DNA of 64,000 nt from Candidatus Thorarchaeota archaeon (lineage in GTDB: Archaea > Asgardarchaeota > Thorarchaeia > Thorarchaeales > Thorarchaeaceae), in assembly GCA_003345545.1 (NCBI GenBank), contig PRDH01000003.1:17413-81412 (forward strand). The letters run 5' to 3'. The translations under genes and the position numbers were made by a program. The notes below the pieces were generated by a model that saw only the letters and a program-made list of their open reading frames with translations, was not told where the DNA came from and ran no database searches. This document shows positions 36,094-46,466 of the stretch, piece by piece. Within the stretch, counting starts at the first letter, position 1, and each line of letters starts with the position of its first letter.

Positions 36094-36795
36094 ATGAATA
36101 GCGATACCATTGTTGATGTACAAGACGTTTCCCGAGTCTATAGGATGGGGGAAATTGAAGTTCATGCACTGCGAGGAGTCTCGCTGCAGATTCAGCGAGG
36201 TCAAGCAATTGGCATCATGGGGCCAAGTGGCAGCGGCAAGACCACCCTTCTGAATCTTATCGGTGCCCTTGATAGGCCGACAAGGGGTAGGGTTGTCATA
36301 GATGATGTCGATATTACAGAGATGTCTGACGACGCGCTTACTACTGTTAGGCGAAATAAAATCAGTTATGTCTTCCAATTCTTCAATCTGCTGCCTGTAT
36401 TGACAGCCTATGAGAATGTGGAACTGCCACTGCTCATTGCAGGAGTGGTTGAAGACGCACGGAAAGAGCAAGTGGACCATTTGCTGTCCCTGGTCGGTCT
36501 CACTGAGAGGGCTGAACACCGACCAGACGAGTTGTCAGGCGGCGAACAACAGAGAGTCGCTATTGCTCGAGCTCTCGCCAAGCCAAAGGGTTCTGCTAGT
36601 TCCATCGTGGTCCTAGCAGACGAGCCGACTGGAGACCTAGACTACAACACTGGTAAAGAGATTCTGGATATTCTTGTATCGCTAACAAAGGGAGAGGGTG
36701 GAACGCTAATCACTGTGACGCATGATCCAGAAGTAGGCGAAAAGATGGACTATGTATACAGAATGCGCGACGGCCAGATTGAGAATCCTAAATGA
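36094..36795 (+). CDS. ABC exporter ATPase, LolD/MacB type (operon gene 1)
   Basis: 233 residues. Walker A GPSGSGKTT at about 42, Q-loop in SYVFQFFNLLPVLTAYENV, signature LSGGEQQRVAIARAL at about 146, Walker B/DEPTGDLD at about 175 and the switch His in TVTHDPEVGEK. The FNLLP Q-loop and size mark the LolD/MacB/FtsE subfamily that partners FtsX-like permeases. ATG 36094 is favoured over 36013 by family length; a TATA-like ATTTATTA at about 36031 would initiate near 36058. The permease gene begins 10 bases after its stop. It presumably powers the permeases that follow. Confidence 0.92.
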   Translation: MNSDTIVDVQDVSRVYRMGEIEVHALRGVSLQIQRGQAIGIMGPSGSGKTTLLNLIGALDRPTRGRVVIDDVDITEMSDDALTTVRRNKISYVFQFFNLLPVLTAYENVELPLLIAGVVEDARKEQVDHLLSLVGLTERAEHRPDELSGGEQQRVAIARALAKPKGSASSIVVLADEPTGDLDYNTGKEILDILVSLTKGEGGTLITVTHDPEVGEKMDYVYRMRDGQIENPK

Positions 36796-36805
36796 GGTGT
36801 GATTC

Positions 36806-39583
36806 ATGACTTCAGTGCCTGTGGGCTATGAGGCGTTTCATAGCCTCAGAAGAAGGGCTGTCACTCTTCTCTGCTTTCTACTCGCGTCGACAATGACAAT
36901 GGGCATTACAGTGTATGTAGATTCCTATTCGGTCCATGAGTGGGACAAGAATATTGATGTGGGCGATGTGGCGATCAGAGTTTCAGGTTATGACATAGTG
37001 GATTATGTCAGTGAGATAAGGGGACTGTCAGGAGTGACCAAGGCAGAGGCACTCCCCAGTGCATACGGACAACTGAGAAGAGCGGCGAATCTCACGGCAG
37101 GCACTCAGGAGTTGTTTACCGATGGGCAGCTACTTGCCCCAAACCAGCAATTCACTGATACATTTCCAAACTACATCGAGCTTGTGCGTGGGAGAATGCC
37201 AGAGAATTCCACTGAGGTCGCAGTAATCAACTCATTAAACACTTACTACAATGTCAATCTTGGCGACAATCTGATCCTTGGCACAGAAAACACTGAGATG
37301 AACGTGACAGTCGTTGGATTCTATCGACATGGAGGTCAAGGAGAGTCACCATACTATTGGATGTATGAGAGTATTGCGATAGTCATGGACGGTGTACTAG
37401 CATATTCTTATCCCTATACAGATATTCTGGTCGATGTAGATCGCGCTCCACTCACGCCTTTCAATCCTGCAGGTTCTCTTGGCTATATGAACGGGATTGA
37501 CGAAGCGATTAGGAGCCTTGATCCAAATTATAACCCTGCTTATGACCCCTATTCAGCCCTCAGTGTTGAGGACCGCCTCGCTTCTGGCATCACGGCCTAT
37601 ATTCTCTGGGTTCAAGCAACGCGAATAAGTGAGATGCTAAGGGCATCAAGTATCATACTTCTTGTGATTCTTGTCACTTTCCTTGCAATACGGCACAACG
37701 TCAATGAACGTCGATTTGAGGAAAGCATCCTCATATCAAGAGGTGCTGCAAAGGGAGATCTGGAGAAAATAGTCACCCGAGAGGTACTTGAACTGGCAAT
37801 CGTATCATCTCTTCTCGGAATACCATTGGGGCTGCTCTTCAGCAGAGTAGCGATTGGGGCGACTGGCTTCTTCTCTTTCGATTTCAGCCTCTTCATCAGT
37901 GAGCCCATATTGGTCAGCCTTGAATCATTGATAATTGCAGTTATTGTCGGGCTTGTCCTTCCAATGCTCACCCTAGCAGGCTATCGTATGGTCTATTCGA
38001 CAAAGAGGAAAGCTGACGAAGAACGCGGAAAGATAGCCAAGCTAGCAAGAGGACTCAGCCTCATTCGCTGGGATGTGTTCATTACGGTCATCGCTGGTCT
38101 CCTATTGCTCGCGCTCTCGACGGGTGGGCCTTCGGCCGCAAGCAATCCTATCTTGTCGATGCTCATGTCGCTCGTTCCACTTCCTCTCTTCCTCGGAGTA
38201 GCAAGCCTCTCCATGAAGGCTTTTCGAAGAGGTGCCAATTGGATATCAAAAAGGATGAGGAGGATAGTTGGCGAGATACCATCATCTATTGGAATTCGAC
38301 GTGTCGGCAAGGAGGCTTCGTCAGCAGGAGCGGCTGCAATGGTACTAGTGTTGGCCATATGTCTGAGCTGGAACAGCGCGATCATTGACGCATCGCTGCC
38401 TGTCACGGCTCAGAACCAGGCAAGACTTGCAGTCGGCTCTGATCTCAGTTTCAGATTGGATGAGATGAGCTATGACGTCTGGGACGAGTTCTTGACCAAT
38501 GTCACAAGTCACGAACTAATCGTTGCAGGAACATTCGCCTCTACAAAACAACTCTATCTCTCAACAGATTACAGCGGCAGGACTTCGTTCCTAGCAATTG
38601 ACCCTGAAGACTATTTGGGCATTGGGTACGATTATCTAGGGAACCAGCTCAACGAGTCAGAGATTGCGAGTCTAATCAATCAAATCCAGACCACTCGTGA
38701 CGGAGCTATTATCACTTCAGATATTGCAGCTGCCTACAACCTCGCAGTTGGAGATGTTCTTCGTGCTTCCACGATGGAGGACGATGCTTTTCCCGTTTCT
38801 TTCAGAATACTAGGAATCACTGAGGCACTCCCCGAGATGCCTGAACAGCACGACTGGTTGTACTATGATATCCCGTACTACTATTACTGGGGGGAGCAAG
38901 TAGGCAAGTGGAGAGTCATTGTGAATCGTGAGTATTTCGGAACTCTATTCAATTTGGTCAATGAAACAAGTAACTTCCTATGTGTCAAGACCGTCGACGA
39001 TGCTAATGCAACGAAAATTGTCGAGGACATTGTTCAGGAAGGTGGATTCATTGCAGTATATAATGAGGAGTGGGACAGCGTCTATAGCCGTGTACACAAC
39101 ATTATAGATGACGTTTCATATAAAATGGAAAGGGCGATCGACACCATGCTCACTGTACTCACAGTGGGTTCAATCGTGGGTGCATTCTCGATATATGCTG
39201 TCGAGGGGCTTCGGGACCGGAGAAGAGAGATAGCTCTTCTCAGGTCAGTCGGCGCAACAAAGAATACCATCATCATGGCTCAGGCAGCAGAGATGCTTGT
39301 GCTCGTAGTGTTCAGTCTCTTCCTTCTACTTGTCTACTCGCCTTTGTTTTTGAGTTCATCAGTGGCCTCAGCAGGAGGCTCTGCGTCCATCTCGTATGAA
39401 GTATACCCAATCTCTGTCTTTCCCGTGATTCCATGGAACATCGTAATAGCAGTTCTCGGTTTCTTCATTCTGACCGTCACGGTATTCATTGCAGTCACTG
39501 CAGCTCTCAGCTCAAAGATTAATCTAGCTGAGGCCCTCAACACCTCATGGGCGGAGGCAGGACCCTATGGAGGAGAAGTCTAG
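36806..39583 (+). CDS. FtsX-like ABC permease A1
   Basis: 925 residues. One N-terminal helix (VTLLCFLLASTMTMGITVYV), a first external domain (about 40-270), a block of helices around 280-480, a further helix near 515, a second external domain (about 540-780) and three final helices. The final block has the FtsX motif RRREIALLRSVGATKNTI; the first block keeps a weaker version (ISRGAAKGDLEKI). This is the 8-10-helix MacB/LolE-like double-FtsX layout. Such proteins couple cytosolic ATP hydrolysis to work on the outer face, such as lipoprotein or lipid release. ATG 36806 has GAGGTG eight bases upstream. It is paralogous to the protein at 43704-46466. Confidence 0.85.
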   Translation: MTSVPVGYEAFHSLRRRAVTLLCFLLASTMTMGITVYVDSYSVHEWDKNIDVGDVAIRVSGYDIVDYVSEIRGLSGVTKAEALPSAYGQLRRAANLTAGTQELFTDGQLLAPNQQFTDTFPNYIELVRGRMPENSTEVAVINSLNTYYNVNLGDNLILGTENTEMNVTVVGFYRHGGQGESPYYWMYESIAIVMDGVLAYSYPYTDILVDVDRAPLTPFNPAGSLGYMNGIDEAIRSLDPNYNPAYDPYSALSVEDRLASGITAYILWVQATRISEMLRASSIILLVILVTFLAIRHNVNERRFEESILISRGAAKGDLEKIVTREVLELAIVSSLLGIPLGLLFSRVAIGATGFFSFDFSLFISEPILVSLESLIIAVIVGLVLPMLTLAGYRMVYSTKRKADEERGKIAKLARGLSLIRWDVFITVIAGLLLLALSTGGPSAASNPILSMLMSLVPLPLFLGVASLSMKAFRRGANWISKRMRRIVGEIPSSIGIRRVGKEASSAGAAAMVLVLAICLSWNSAIIDASLPVTAQNQARLAVGSDLSFRLDEMSYDVWDEFLTNVTSHELIVAGTFASTKQLYLSTDYSGRTSFLAIDPEDYLGIGYDYLGNQLNESEIASLINQIQTTRDGAIITSDIAAAYNLAVGDVLRASTMEDDAFPVSFRILGITEALPEMPEQHDWLYYDIPYYYYWGEQVGKWRVIVNREYFGTLFNLVNETSNFLCVKTVDDANATKIVEDIVQEGGFIAVYNEEWDSVYSRVHNIIDDVSYKMERAIDTMLTVLTVGSIVGAFSIYAVEGLRDRRREIALLRSVGATKNTIIMAQAAEMLVLVVFSLFLLLVYSPLFLSSSVASAGGSASISYEVYPISVFPVIPWNIVIAVLGFFILTVTVFIAVTAALSSKINLAEALNTSWAEAGPYGGEV

Positions 39584-42442
39584 ATGTTCCTGCTGTCGCG
39601 TCTCTCAGCAAGAGCACCAGAAGTGATTACAACACTGGTAATATTCTCACTATCCAGCGGAGTACTTGGAGGCGTGCTGTTCTACATGGACTCGGCTTCT
39701 CCCGACGTCCTGGACGACATGACGTCAGATGTGCCGATTGATATGCAGGTTTCATTCACTCCCCCATTTTACACGCAGAATCTGACCAATCCAAATAGTA
39801 CAACGATGGAAGATATCGAGAACGGTGTGTCTGCTCAGGATTTCGTCATATCTACTGAGAGAGTTGTTTTTGCAGAAGTAGAAGATTGGAATGAGGAGGA
39901 CTACCGATATGTTAGGAAAGGCTTCCTTGGCGCAGACTATGGTGCTTTCCAAAGTTTCGCTGATGCAATTGATGCTAGTTTCGAAGACCTGACATACGAT
40001 GACAATTCATGCATTCTGGAGAAGTCACTCTTTCTGAGAATTGGCGCAGAGGTTGGCGACAATTTCACGCTTAGTATGACAGTATACAACAGCACTTGGG
40101 AATTGGTGGAGCTAGAGAGGACGTTCATAGTCGTAGGAACATTCACATCGAATATCTATATGAATGAGATATTCTGGGACCAGCCAGAGGTCACATACCT
40201 GCAGATGATTACAACGCCAGAAGCAATAAATGCCACCTTCAGTATCATCGGTCATGGACAGTATCACGGAGTCCAAGACAAGATTTGGGTCAAGTTCGAC
40301 CATACAGCCATTATCCAATCAGACATAGCGAGTGTGGAGGAGTCTCTTCTCAATGTCAAGAGACGGGTTGAAAATGAGTATCTTCCCTACGTGATGATCA
40401 ACTACAATGACTTCCAGCTCATGGATGCAGTCTATGAGTATACCATCTGGTCGGTAAGTATGCGGACAGTTGCTTTGTCATTCTCACTTCCAACCATTAT
40501 AATGGGGGTGATGCTTATCCAGTACAATACTCGATTACTTGCTGACTCTCAGAGGAGAGATGTTGGTACTCTCAAGACAAGAGGCTCGTCAGGCATGCAA
40601 GCTTCTTCATGGGTGCTCAGCAATGCACTCGCGACAGGATTCCTAGGAAGCATTGGTGCCGTTTGCACGGGCATTGCTGCCGCAATACTGTCGAGCACAG
40701 TGAAGGAACTACTTGTGTTTGACCTAGGGCATCTTGCGGGCTTTACCATCCTTCTTCAACCTGTTGCTGTTGCTGCAGTATTCTTCTTTTCCTTCATAAT
40801 AGGAATCATAGTTGCTTTGCCTGCCGCAATCAAAGCGTTACTCATGACACCCTCAGAGGCTCACGCATCGCTTGAGAGTGCTACCCTCTCAGATTCGGAA
40901 AAGATGGGGAGCCCTATTACAGATCTATTGATGATTGGCATAGCAGGTTGGCTGCTCTTGCCAATGATGAGTATGTTTGTCTATTTAGGGATGGGCGCTT
41001 TTGGATCATTTGCCGCGGCAGCGGTGATTATTCCAGTACTAGGTGTCTTTCTCTTTGGATTCGTGCGTTTGCTATCGAGACCAGCTGCTACAATCAAGGC
41101 CAAGATACTTGGGAGAGTAAGACGGCCATCCCTTATCGTGGGCTTGCGACTCATGTCAAGAACAGTCCTTATGTTCAAGAAATCGGAAGCGATGGGGACA
41201 ATGTTTGTTGCAATGGTATTCACCGCCGGTATCTTCGCCTCGATTTCAGCGACGACAGGAAATGTCCATATGAAACAGATTTTCATGTTTCAGACAGGAG
41301 CCGACATTGTGGTTGATGTTGATGCAAGCTTCACCAATGTCACGCTGGACCTTCTGGAGAACATTAGCGGCGTTGACGGAGTTGCTCATGTAAGCCCGAT
41401 GTTTCGTACAACCGCCTATGTGCAATACTGGGACTCATACTACTATGGATATCGAGATCACATAAATCGTACAATCTTTGTCTTCGGAGTCGACCCAGAC
41501 ACTTGGATAGAATCAGCATTCTGGTTGAGTTACTTCTCATATTATGCGTCGCCCAGTTTGTCGATTGCGTTACTCTCAGAGCCAGCATCCGATGGCATCA
41601 ATGTGATTACTTCTTTCAAGCCAGTCGACCATTATACTATGGATTCCACCGGATATTCGTATCCAGTGTATTCCAATTCTATCGACTTGCAGATTATCAC
41701 TCCCGAATCGAGAAACATAACCTCGTGTACTATTGTTGATGTCCTGGCTGCCGCTGTCAGTAATTATCCGGGTGTGACATATCTGCCTGGCGAACCTGAT
41801 GCTACTGATTTCGTTATAGCTGACCTCGAGTTCATTCATTCGAGCTTTAATACAACTCAGGTTTCAAAGTTCTATGTCGACATAGAGCCTGATGCAAATT
41901 ACACAAGAGTCAGTAACGATATCCACGCCATCGCGCCGTACGCTTTCAATGATATCGAGTCGCCCTTCGCCAATATCAATGACGTTCTCGCATCAAGGGG
42001 GACTCAATCCATAAATGGAGCATATACTCTCAATGTGATATTCTCTTTGGTTTATTTGACAATAGGCATATCAATCGTAAGTCTAGTGCGAGCCAGAGGA
42101 CTCAGGAAGCAACTCTCAGTGATTCGTGCTCTTGGCGCGCCGAGCAAGTCGATAATCGTGGCAGCTCTCTCTGAAACCAGTATTGGCTTACTCATCGCGG
42201 CAGCAATTGGCTCGATAGTTGGTATTTCTCTTGCTTACCTATTCATGAATTTGCCGCTCATCTATATGGGCGTGGCGACTGCCAGCATATGGTCGCGTCT
42301 GCCGGTCTTTCTGCAGATACCTATTCCGTTGCTGCTTACAATAATCGTTGTGTCAATTGGGGTTGCTTTGGCTGCCACATACTTCATACTTATTCGAATC
42401 TTGGGACTGAACATTGCGGAAGAAATACAATACAATGAGTGA
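39584..42442 (+). CDS. FtsX-like ABC permease B1
   Basis: 952 residues. The ATG immediately follows the stop of A1; GGAGGAG lies inside the end of A1, so the two are coupled. The layout matches A1: N-terminal helix (VITTLVIFSLSSGVLGGVLFY), external domain, helix block with RDVGTLKTRGSSGMQASSW (FtsX motif), second external domain with many aromatic residues and sequons, and a final block with RKQLSVIRALGAPSKSII. A and B differ enough to suggest a heterodimeric permease. It is paralogous to the protein at 46466-49306. Confidence 0.85.
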   Translation: MFLLSRLSARAPEVITTLVIFSLSSGVLGGVLFYMDSASPDVLDDMTSDVPIDMQVSFTPPFYTQNLTNPNSTTMEDIENGVSAQDFVISTERVVFAEVEDWNEEDYRYVRKGFLGADYGAFQSFADAIDASFEDLTYDDNSCILEKSLFLRIGAEVGDNFTLSMTVYNSTWELVELERTFIVVGTFTSNIYMNEIFWDQPEVTYLQMITTPEAINATFSIIGHGQYHGVQDKIWVKFDHTAIIQSDIASVEESLLNVKRRVENEYLPYVMINYNDFQLMDAVYEYTIWSVSMRTVALSFSLPTIIMGVMLIQYNTRLLADSQRRDVGTLKTRGSSGMQASSWVLSNALATGFLGSIGAVCTGIAAAILSSTVKELLVFDLGHLAGFTILLQPVAVAAVFFFSFIIGIIVALPAAIKALLMTPSEAHASLESATLSDSEKMGSPITDLLMIGIAGWLLLPMMSMFVYLGMGAFGSFAAAAVIIPVLGVFLFGFVRLLSRPAATIKAKILGRVRRPSLIVGLRLMSRTVLMFKKSEAMGTMFVAMVFTAGIFASISATTGNVHMKQIFMFQTGADIVVDVDASFTNVTLDLLENISGVDGVAHVSPMFRTTAYVQYWDSYYYGYRDHINRTIFVFGVDPDTWIESAFWLSYFSYYASPSLSIALLSEPASDGINVITSFKPVDHYTMDSTGYSYPVYSNSIDLQIITPESRNITSCTIVDVLAAAVSNYPGVTYLPGEPDATDFVIADLEFIHSSFNTTQVSKFYVDIEPDANYTRVSNDIHAIAPYAFNDIESPFANINDVLASRGTQSINGAYTLNVIFSLVYLTIGISIVSLVRARGLRKQLSVIRALGAPSKSIIVAALSETSIGLLIAAAIGSIVGISLAYLFMNLPLIYMGVATASIWSRLPVFLQIPIPLLLTIIVVSIGVALAATYFILIRILGLNIAEEIQYNE

Positions 42443-42447
42443 TCATC

Positions 42448-43338
42448 ATGTCGGAAAACCTTGACCAAATCTCGGAACAATACAAAATAGTGGTGAGAGA
42501 CCTTATGAAGGTCTATAGGAGGGGTCAAAAGGAAGTCATCGCGCTCCGAGGAGTCGACTTTGAGGTCAGTGAGGGAGAATTCCTTTCGATAATTGGCCCA
42601 TCAGGCAGCGGGAAGTCAACTCTGCTCAAGATGCTTGGAGCTCTGGACAAGCCAACAGCGGGAGTCATACTCTATGACGGTCATAGTGTCAATGCCTTGG
42701 ATGATCGTCGTTCAATGCTTTATCGACGACAGAAAGTTGGATTCGTTTGGCAGATTGGAAACCTAGTTCCAGGGCTTAGCGCCCTCAAGAATGTAATTCT
42801 GCCGATGAAGCTTGCAGGGGCGCCATCGAGCGCTTCGACTGAACGAGCCACCATGCTTCTTGAAACTCTGGGGCTTGCCGACAGAATGAATCATAAACCC
42901 AACCAGCTATCAGGAGGCGAGAACCAACGTGTGGCAATCTGCGTTGCCCTCGCCAACAGCCCGGAATTACTTCTAGGTGATGAGATTACAGGAGAGCTGG
43001 ACTCCGAAACCACAGAGGTTGTAATGGACTCCCTTAAGAGAACAAACAAGGAATTTGGCACGACTGTCATTAACGTCACTCATAATCCTAAGGTCGCTGA
43101 ATACGCCGATAGAGTCCTCAGGATTCGTGATGGTTTGATTGAGGGTCAGAAGCACATCCTATATGGTGACATCACTGAGATTGATGCAAAGGGAAGAATG
43201 GTCATACCGGATACAATTCGACGACTTGCTGGACTTGGTAAGAGGGTAGTATTGCGAGCAACCTCAGACGGGCTTCTCATCAGCCCCCTCGACACCAGTG
43301 GTGAAGCCAGTAGTGGCCAAGATGCATCAATAGAGTGA
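42448..43338 (+). CDS. ABC ATPase fused to an AbrB/SpoVT-like domain
   Basis: About 296 residues from ATG 42448 (GAGTGAT upstream; the GTG at 42439 overlaps the previous stop). ATPase motifs: Walker A GPSGSGKST (about 50), signature LSGGENQRVAICVAL (about 153), Walker B LLLGDEITGELD (about 177, with Ile for the usual Pro) and the NVTHNPKVAEY switch. After IRDGLIEG comes a 45-residue tail (about 241-281), YGDITEIDAKGRMVIPDTIR followed by a LAGLGKRVVL strand, that matches the AbrB/MazE swapped-hairpin pattern (DxKGRxxIPxxIR). AbrB domains usually bind DNA, so this could link transport to expression of its own operon. Confidence 0.88.
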   Translation: MSENLDQISEQYKIVVRDLMKVYRRGQKEVIALRGVDFEVSEGEFLSIIGPSGSGKSTLLKMLGALDKPTAGVILYDGHSVNALDDRRSMLYRRQKVGFVWQIGNLVPGLSALKNVILPMKLAGAPSSASTERATMLLETLGLADRMNHKPNQLSGGENQRVAICVALANSPELLLGDEITGELDSETTEVVMDSLKRTNKEFGTTVINVTHNPKVAEYADRVLRIRDGLIEGQKHILYGDITEIDAKGRMVIPDTIRRLAGLGKRVVLRATSDGLLISPLDTSGEASSGQDASIE

Positions 43339-43387
43339 AAGATGAGCAATCTCTATATCGGAGCATACGGACCGGGGGTCAGGGACA

Positions 43388-43624
43388 ATGATGAAAAGCA
43401 AACAGAAGATGCCATGGTCATTCTATTCCACACTCGCATCCTTCGGAGTGTTCTTCGCTTCAGCGAATATGTATTTTCTAACTACGTGGCTCAATCATCC
43501 ATTCAAATCGGACCTCTGGCTTATTGGTGTCGTCATAGGTCTTGCTTGGCTCGTGTATTCAATTCACATGGTGAGAAGACATCAACAAGAATTGATTGAG
43601 AAGAAGCAACTCGAAGGCAGTTGA
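43388..43624 (+). CDS. small two-helix membrane protein in the ABC operon, 78 aa
   Basis: 78 residues from ATG 43388 (AGGGAC just upstream). Two hydrophobic segments (about 12-33 and 43-61, LWLIGVVIGLAWLVYSIHMV) and a charged tail ending in EKKQLEGS. It sits between the AbrB-type ATPase and the second permease pair, same strand, so it may be an accessory subunit of the exporter. A polar frame on the same strand (43342-43599) is less likely. No family recognised. Confidence 0.6.
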   Translation: MMKSKQKMPWSFYSTLASFGVFFASANMYFLTTWLNHPFKSDLWLIGVVIGLAWLVYSIHMVRRHQQELIEKKQLEGS

Positions 43625-43703
43625 CAGTTGCTATGGCGCAATCAGGTACGGTTTTATGCCAGTCTATGGTGTTTTTTTCCAACAGGGAGGCCTGAACAAG
43701 GAC

Positions 43704-46466
43704 GTGCACCCGACCTTTGACTCACCCATGACGCCTCTAAGAAGAAGGACTGTCACTCTGTTCTGTTTTCTAATGGCAGTCTCTATTCTGTCATCCATTT
43801 TCATCTATGTCGATTCCAACTCGCTGACGACATGGTCAGAATGCAACAGGGATGTCGGACCCGTCGCAATGAGGGTCATAGGAGATAATCTTCATTTGGC
43901 CTTAGATGAAATAAGAAACATTCCTCATGTCACACAGGCAAGTCTTGTTGAAACTGCCCCGGCCTATCTTAGAATGGATAAGGATCTAGTCTATGTTGGT
44001 TCCCCAGATGATCCTTTCAACCCGACCTTCCTCCTACAGGGAAATGCATATGCTCTCAGTGACGATTTCATTATCAACTTCCCCGAGGAGTTCGAGATAG
44101 TGGAAGGGAGGTATCCTATGAACTCCTCAGAGATAGCATTAACATATGCAGATGCTGCAGAGTGGAACATACCCATAGGTCGAATGATGAACTATACACA
44201 CACTCTTAATGGAGAAAAGCGCACGATATTTGTTGTTGGCTTCTTCAAGCTAGAGTGCTATGATGCAATAAGATATGCAGCTGCGAAAATCATTGCCATT
44301 GTCACGTCAGATGTGCTGAATCCATTGGCAACGAAGACACTGGGCTACATAGACGTTGATAGGGACATCTTGTCGCCAGGAGATCCCAGAGGAAGCCTTA
44401 GTCTGCTTCTAGGAATCGAAGACAGCATCGCTCGAACCGATCCGTCCGACATGCTGTACTCAAACTACTTTGTCGACAACTATCTTGCAATGGGGGTACA
44501 ATCGTATCTGGACTCCCTGAATCTTCAAAGAATCAGACAAATCTCCAGAACACAATCGCTTCTCCTGCTCACAGGAATAATGGGCTTTCTCGCCGTACGA
44601 TTCAATATCACCTCACGCGAATCTGAGATGGACTTTCATGTGATGAGAGGAGCCTCTAGAATCAGGATTCTGAGGTTGACTATGGTTGAATTGTGGTTAC
44701 TATCAATCCTGTCAAGCGCACTATCTATTGTCCTCGGCCTATTTCTAAGCGGGCTCGCAGGAAGCTCGAATGGCTATCTTGACTTCGGTTTTGAAGATTC
44801 ATTTGGGAGTCCACTACTTCTTACCATTGACACTGTAGTCGTACTTGGACTCGCTGGCTTTCTTCTACCCGCAATTGGATATGTGACTCACAAAGCAATC
44901 CGGACTGTCACCAGCGTAGAAACGGGGCAGAGTCAACTGGCAAAGATTGTAAGGAACATTCGACTCGTACGTTGGGATGTCGCTACCACTCTACTCGGCA
45001 TTCTGCTGATATTGACACTGTATATAGGCGGTCAGAGCGTTAGTGGAAATGCAGTCCTTGTGCTTATTGCGAGTCTCGTACCGATTCCGCTCTTCCTGGC
45101 CATTGCCAGCATGTTCAAGAAAAGCATCGTACGGCTGACAATGCCACTCTCCCGTCTTCTGCGTAAAGCTACTGGTAAGATACCTGCGACCGTGGGCATT
45201 CGAGGCGTCGCGATTAGGGACAATATGGCGCTCCCTGTCATCTTGATCGTGTCACTCACGCTTTCATCATGTCTCATAAGTAATATAGTGGCAACCAGTC
45301 TGCCCAATACTCATCTCTTCCAGACAAGATATCTCATCGGTGGAGACCTATCGTTCCATCTAGACAATGGGGAATTAGGCCAATGGAGTGACTTCAGCGA
45401 AGCTGTTCTACAACAGGAAGATGCGGAAGCAGCCTCACTTGTATCGATCGGATTCCTTTCACTATCGGAAGGAGCTGAAGGAATCGTAGAATTCATCGCT
45501 ATTAGCCCGGAGCAGTATCGTCATGTTGGATACAGTCACACAGGGGAGGAACTAGATAGCTCAAGTCAGAGTGGCTTCTTGTTAGAACTTGAGGCGAATC
45601 CGGAGGGAGCTATTCTTACATCAGACATAGCATCAGAATACAACCTGATCCTTGGGGATACTTTGCGCGTGTTTTCATTCTGGGACATCTCAATCACTAC
45701 TGAATTCAACATCGTTGGAGTAACAGATGCGATTCCACGGCCAAAGGTGATTGGCCAGGCCACATCCGAGTCTGTTGTAGGTACGAGGGAAGTATGGCTC
45801 AACCGCAATCACCTAGGAGCTCTTATCGATTTGAATGCCACGGCAGAAACCTTCCTCTGTGCCAGGGTGTCTGATGGTGCCAACGCCACAGAGATTGGCG
45901 AAGATGCACTAGAGGACTATGAGTCAGTAATCCATTCCCAGAACGAGTGGTCTTCAGCCACAGCTGAATTGGACTCCTTCTACGCAGTTCCGAGATACTG
46001 CATTGACAGAGCAATTGATAACATGTTGACTATCAATCTGGCATTTTGCATGTTTGCAGCTCTCATCGCCTTTCAGGTCGATAGACAACGCATTGACAGA
46101 GGATGCAATGCTTTGCTCAAATTGCTGGGCGCTCCCAAGAAGTTGCTCGTGAGAACTCGCTATGCAGAGGTGTTGGCGCTTATCCTCTTCAGTTTCCTTC
46201 TGGTGGCAATATTCAGCTCAATCAGCATAGCAAACACCCTTCGGATCGAGCTACTCGAATACAGTACTTGGCGATATACATTCCCAGTTTCAATTTTCGC
46301 ATTCGCAGATTGGAGCGGGTACCTATGGGTAGCCGTGTTCCTGCTTGTGCCATCAGTAGTACTAACGACTGCTCTTTCGACAAGGAGTGACAAGAGGAGT
46401 ATTGCTAGTGTACTGGAAGATATAGAGTTGTTTCGAAAAACTCGTTTCGTAGGAGAAACCAGCTGA
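43704..46466 (+). CDS. FtsX-like ABC permease A2
   Basis: About 920 residues, a diverged copy of A1: compare LRRRTVTLFCFLMAVSILSS here with LRRRAVTLLCFLLAS there, and the DVGPVAMRV motif after the first helix. It has the same double-FtsX layout; the last block (LLKLLGAPKKLLVRTRYAEV) is more altered than in A1. The start is uncertain: GTG 43704 follows GGGAGG by 13 bases; ATG 43728 is the alternative, and the open frame extends to 43596. A TATA-like GGTTTTATGCC at 43647-43657 could give the second half of the operon its own promoter. The stop overlaps the next ATG (ATG at 46466). Confidence 0.82.
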   Translation: MHPTFDSPMTPLRRRTVTLFCFLMAVSILSSIFIYVDSNSLTTWSECNRDVGPVAMRVIGDNLHLALDEIRNIPHVTQASLVETAPAYLRMDKDLVYVGSPDDPFNPTFLLQGNAYALSDDFIINFPEEFEIVEGRYPMNSSEIALTYADAAEWNIPIGRMMNYTHTLNGEKRTIFVVGFFKLECYDAIRYAAAKIIAIVTSDVLNPLATKTLGYIDVDRDILSPGDPRGSLSLLLGIEDSIARTDPSDMLYSNYFVDNYLAMGVQSYLDSLNLQRIRQISRTQSLLLLTGIMGFLAVRFNITSRESEMDFHVMRGASRIRILRLTMVELWLLSILSSALSIVLGLFLSGLAGSSNGYLDFGFEDSFGSPLLLTIDTVVVLGLAGFLLPAIGYVTHKAIRTVTSVETGQSQLAKIVRNIRLVRWDVATTLLGILLILTLYIGGQSVSGNAVLVLIASLVPIPLFLAIASMFKKSIVRLTMPLSRLLRKATGKIPATVGIRGVAIRDNMALPVILIVSLTLSSCLISNIVATSLPNTHLFQTRYLIGGDLSFHLDNGELGQWSDFSEAVLQQEDAEAASLVSIGFLSLSEGAEGIVEFIAISPEQYRHVGYSHTGEELDSSSQSGFLLELEANPEGAILTSDIASEYNLILGDTLRVFSFWDISITTEFNIVGVTDAIPRPKVIGQATSESVVGTREVWLNRNHLGALIDLNATAETFLCARVSDGANATEIGEDALEDYESVIHSQNEWSSATAELDSFYAVPRYCIDRAIDNMLTINLAFCMFAALIAFQVDRQRIDRGCNALLKLLGAPKKLLVRTRYAEVLALILFSFLLVAIFSSISIANTLRIELLEYSTWRYTFPVSIFAFADWSGYLWVAVFLLVPSVVLTTALSTRSDKRSIASVLEDIELFRKTRFVGETS

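Noticed and set aside
43342-43599. 85-codon frame overlapping the 78-aa membrane protein gene
   Set aside because: The alternative frame gives two clean membrane helices and a basic tail; this one has low-plausibility polar sequence, although it does start just after the ATPase stop.
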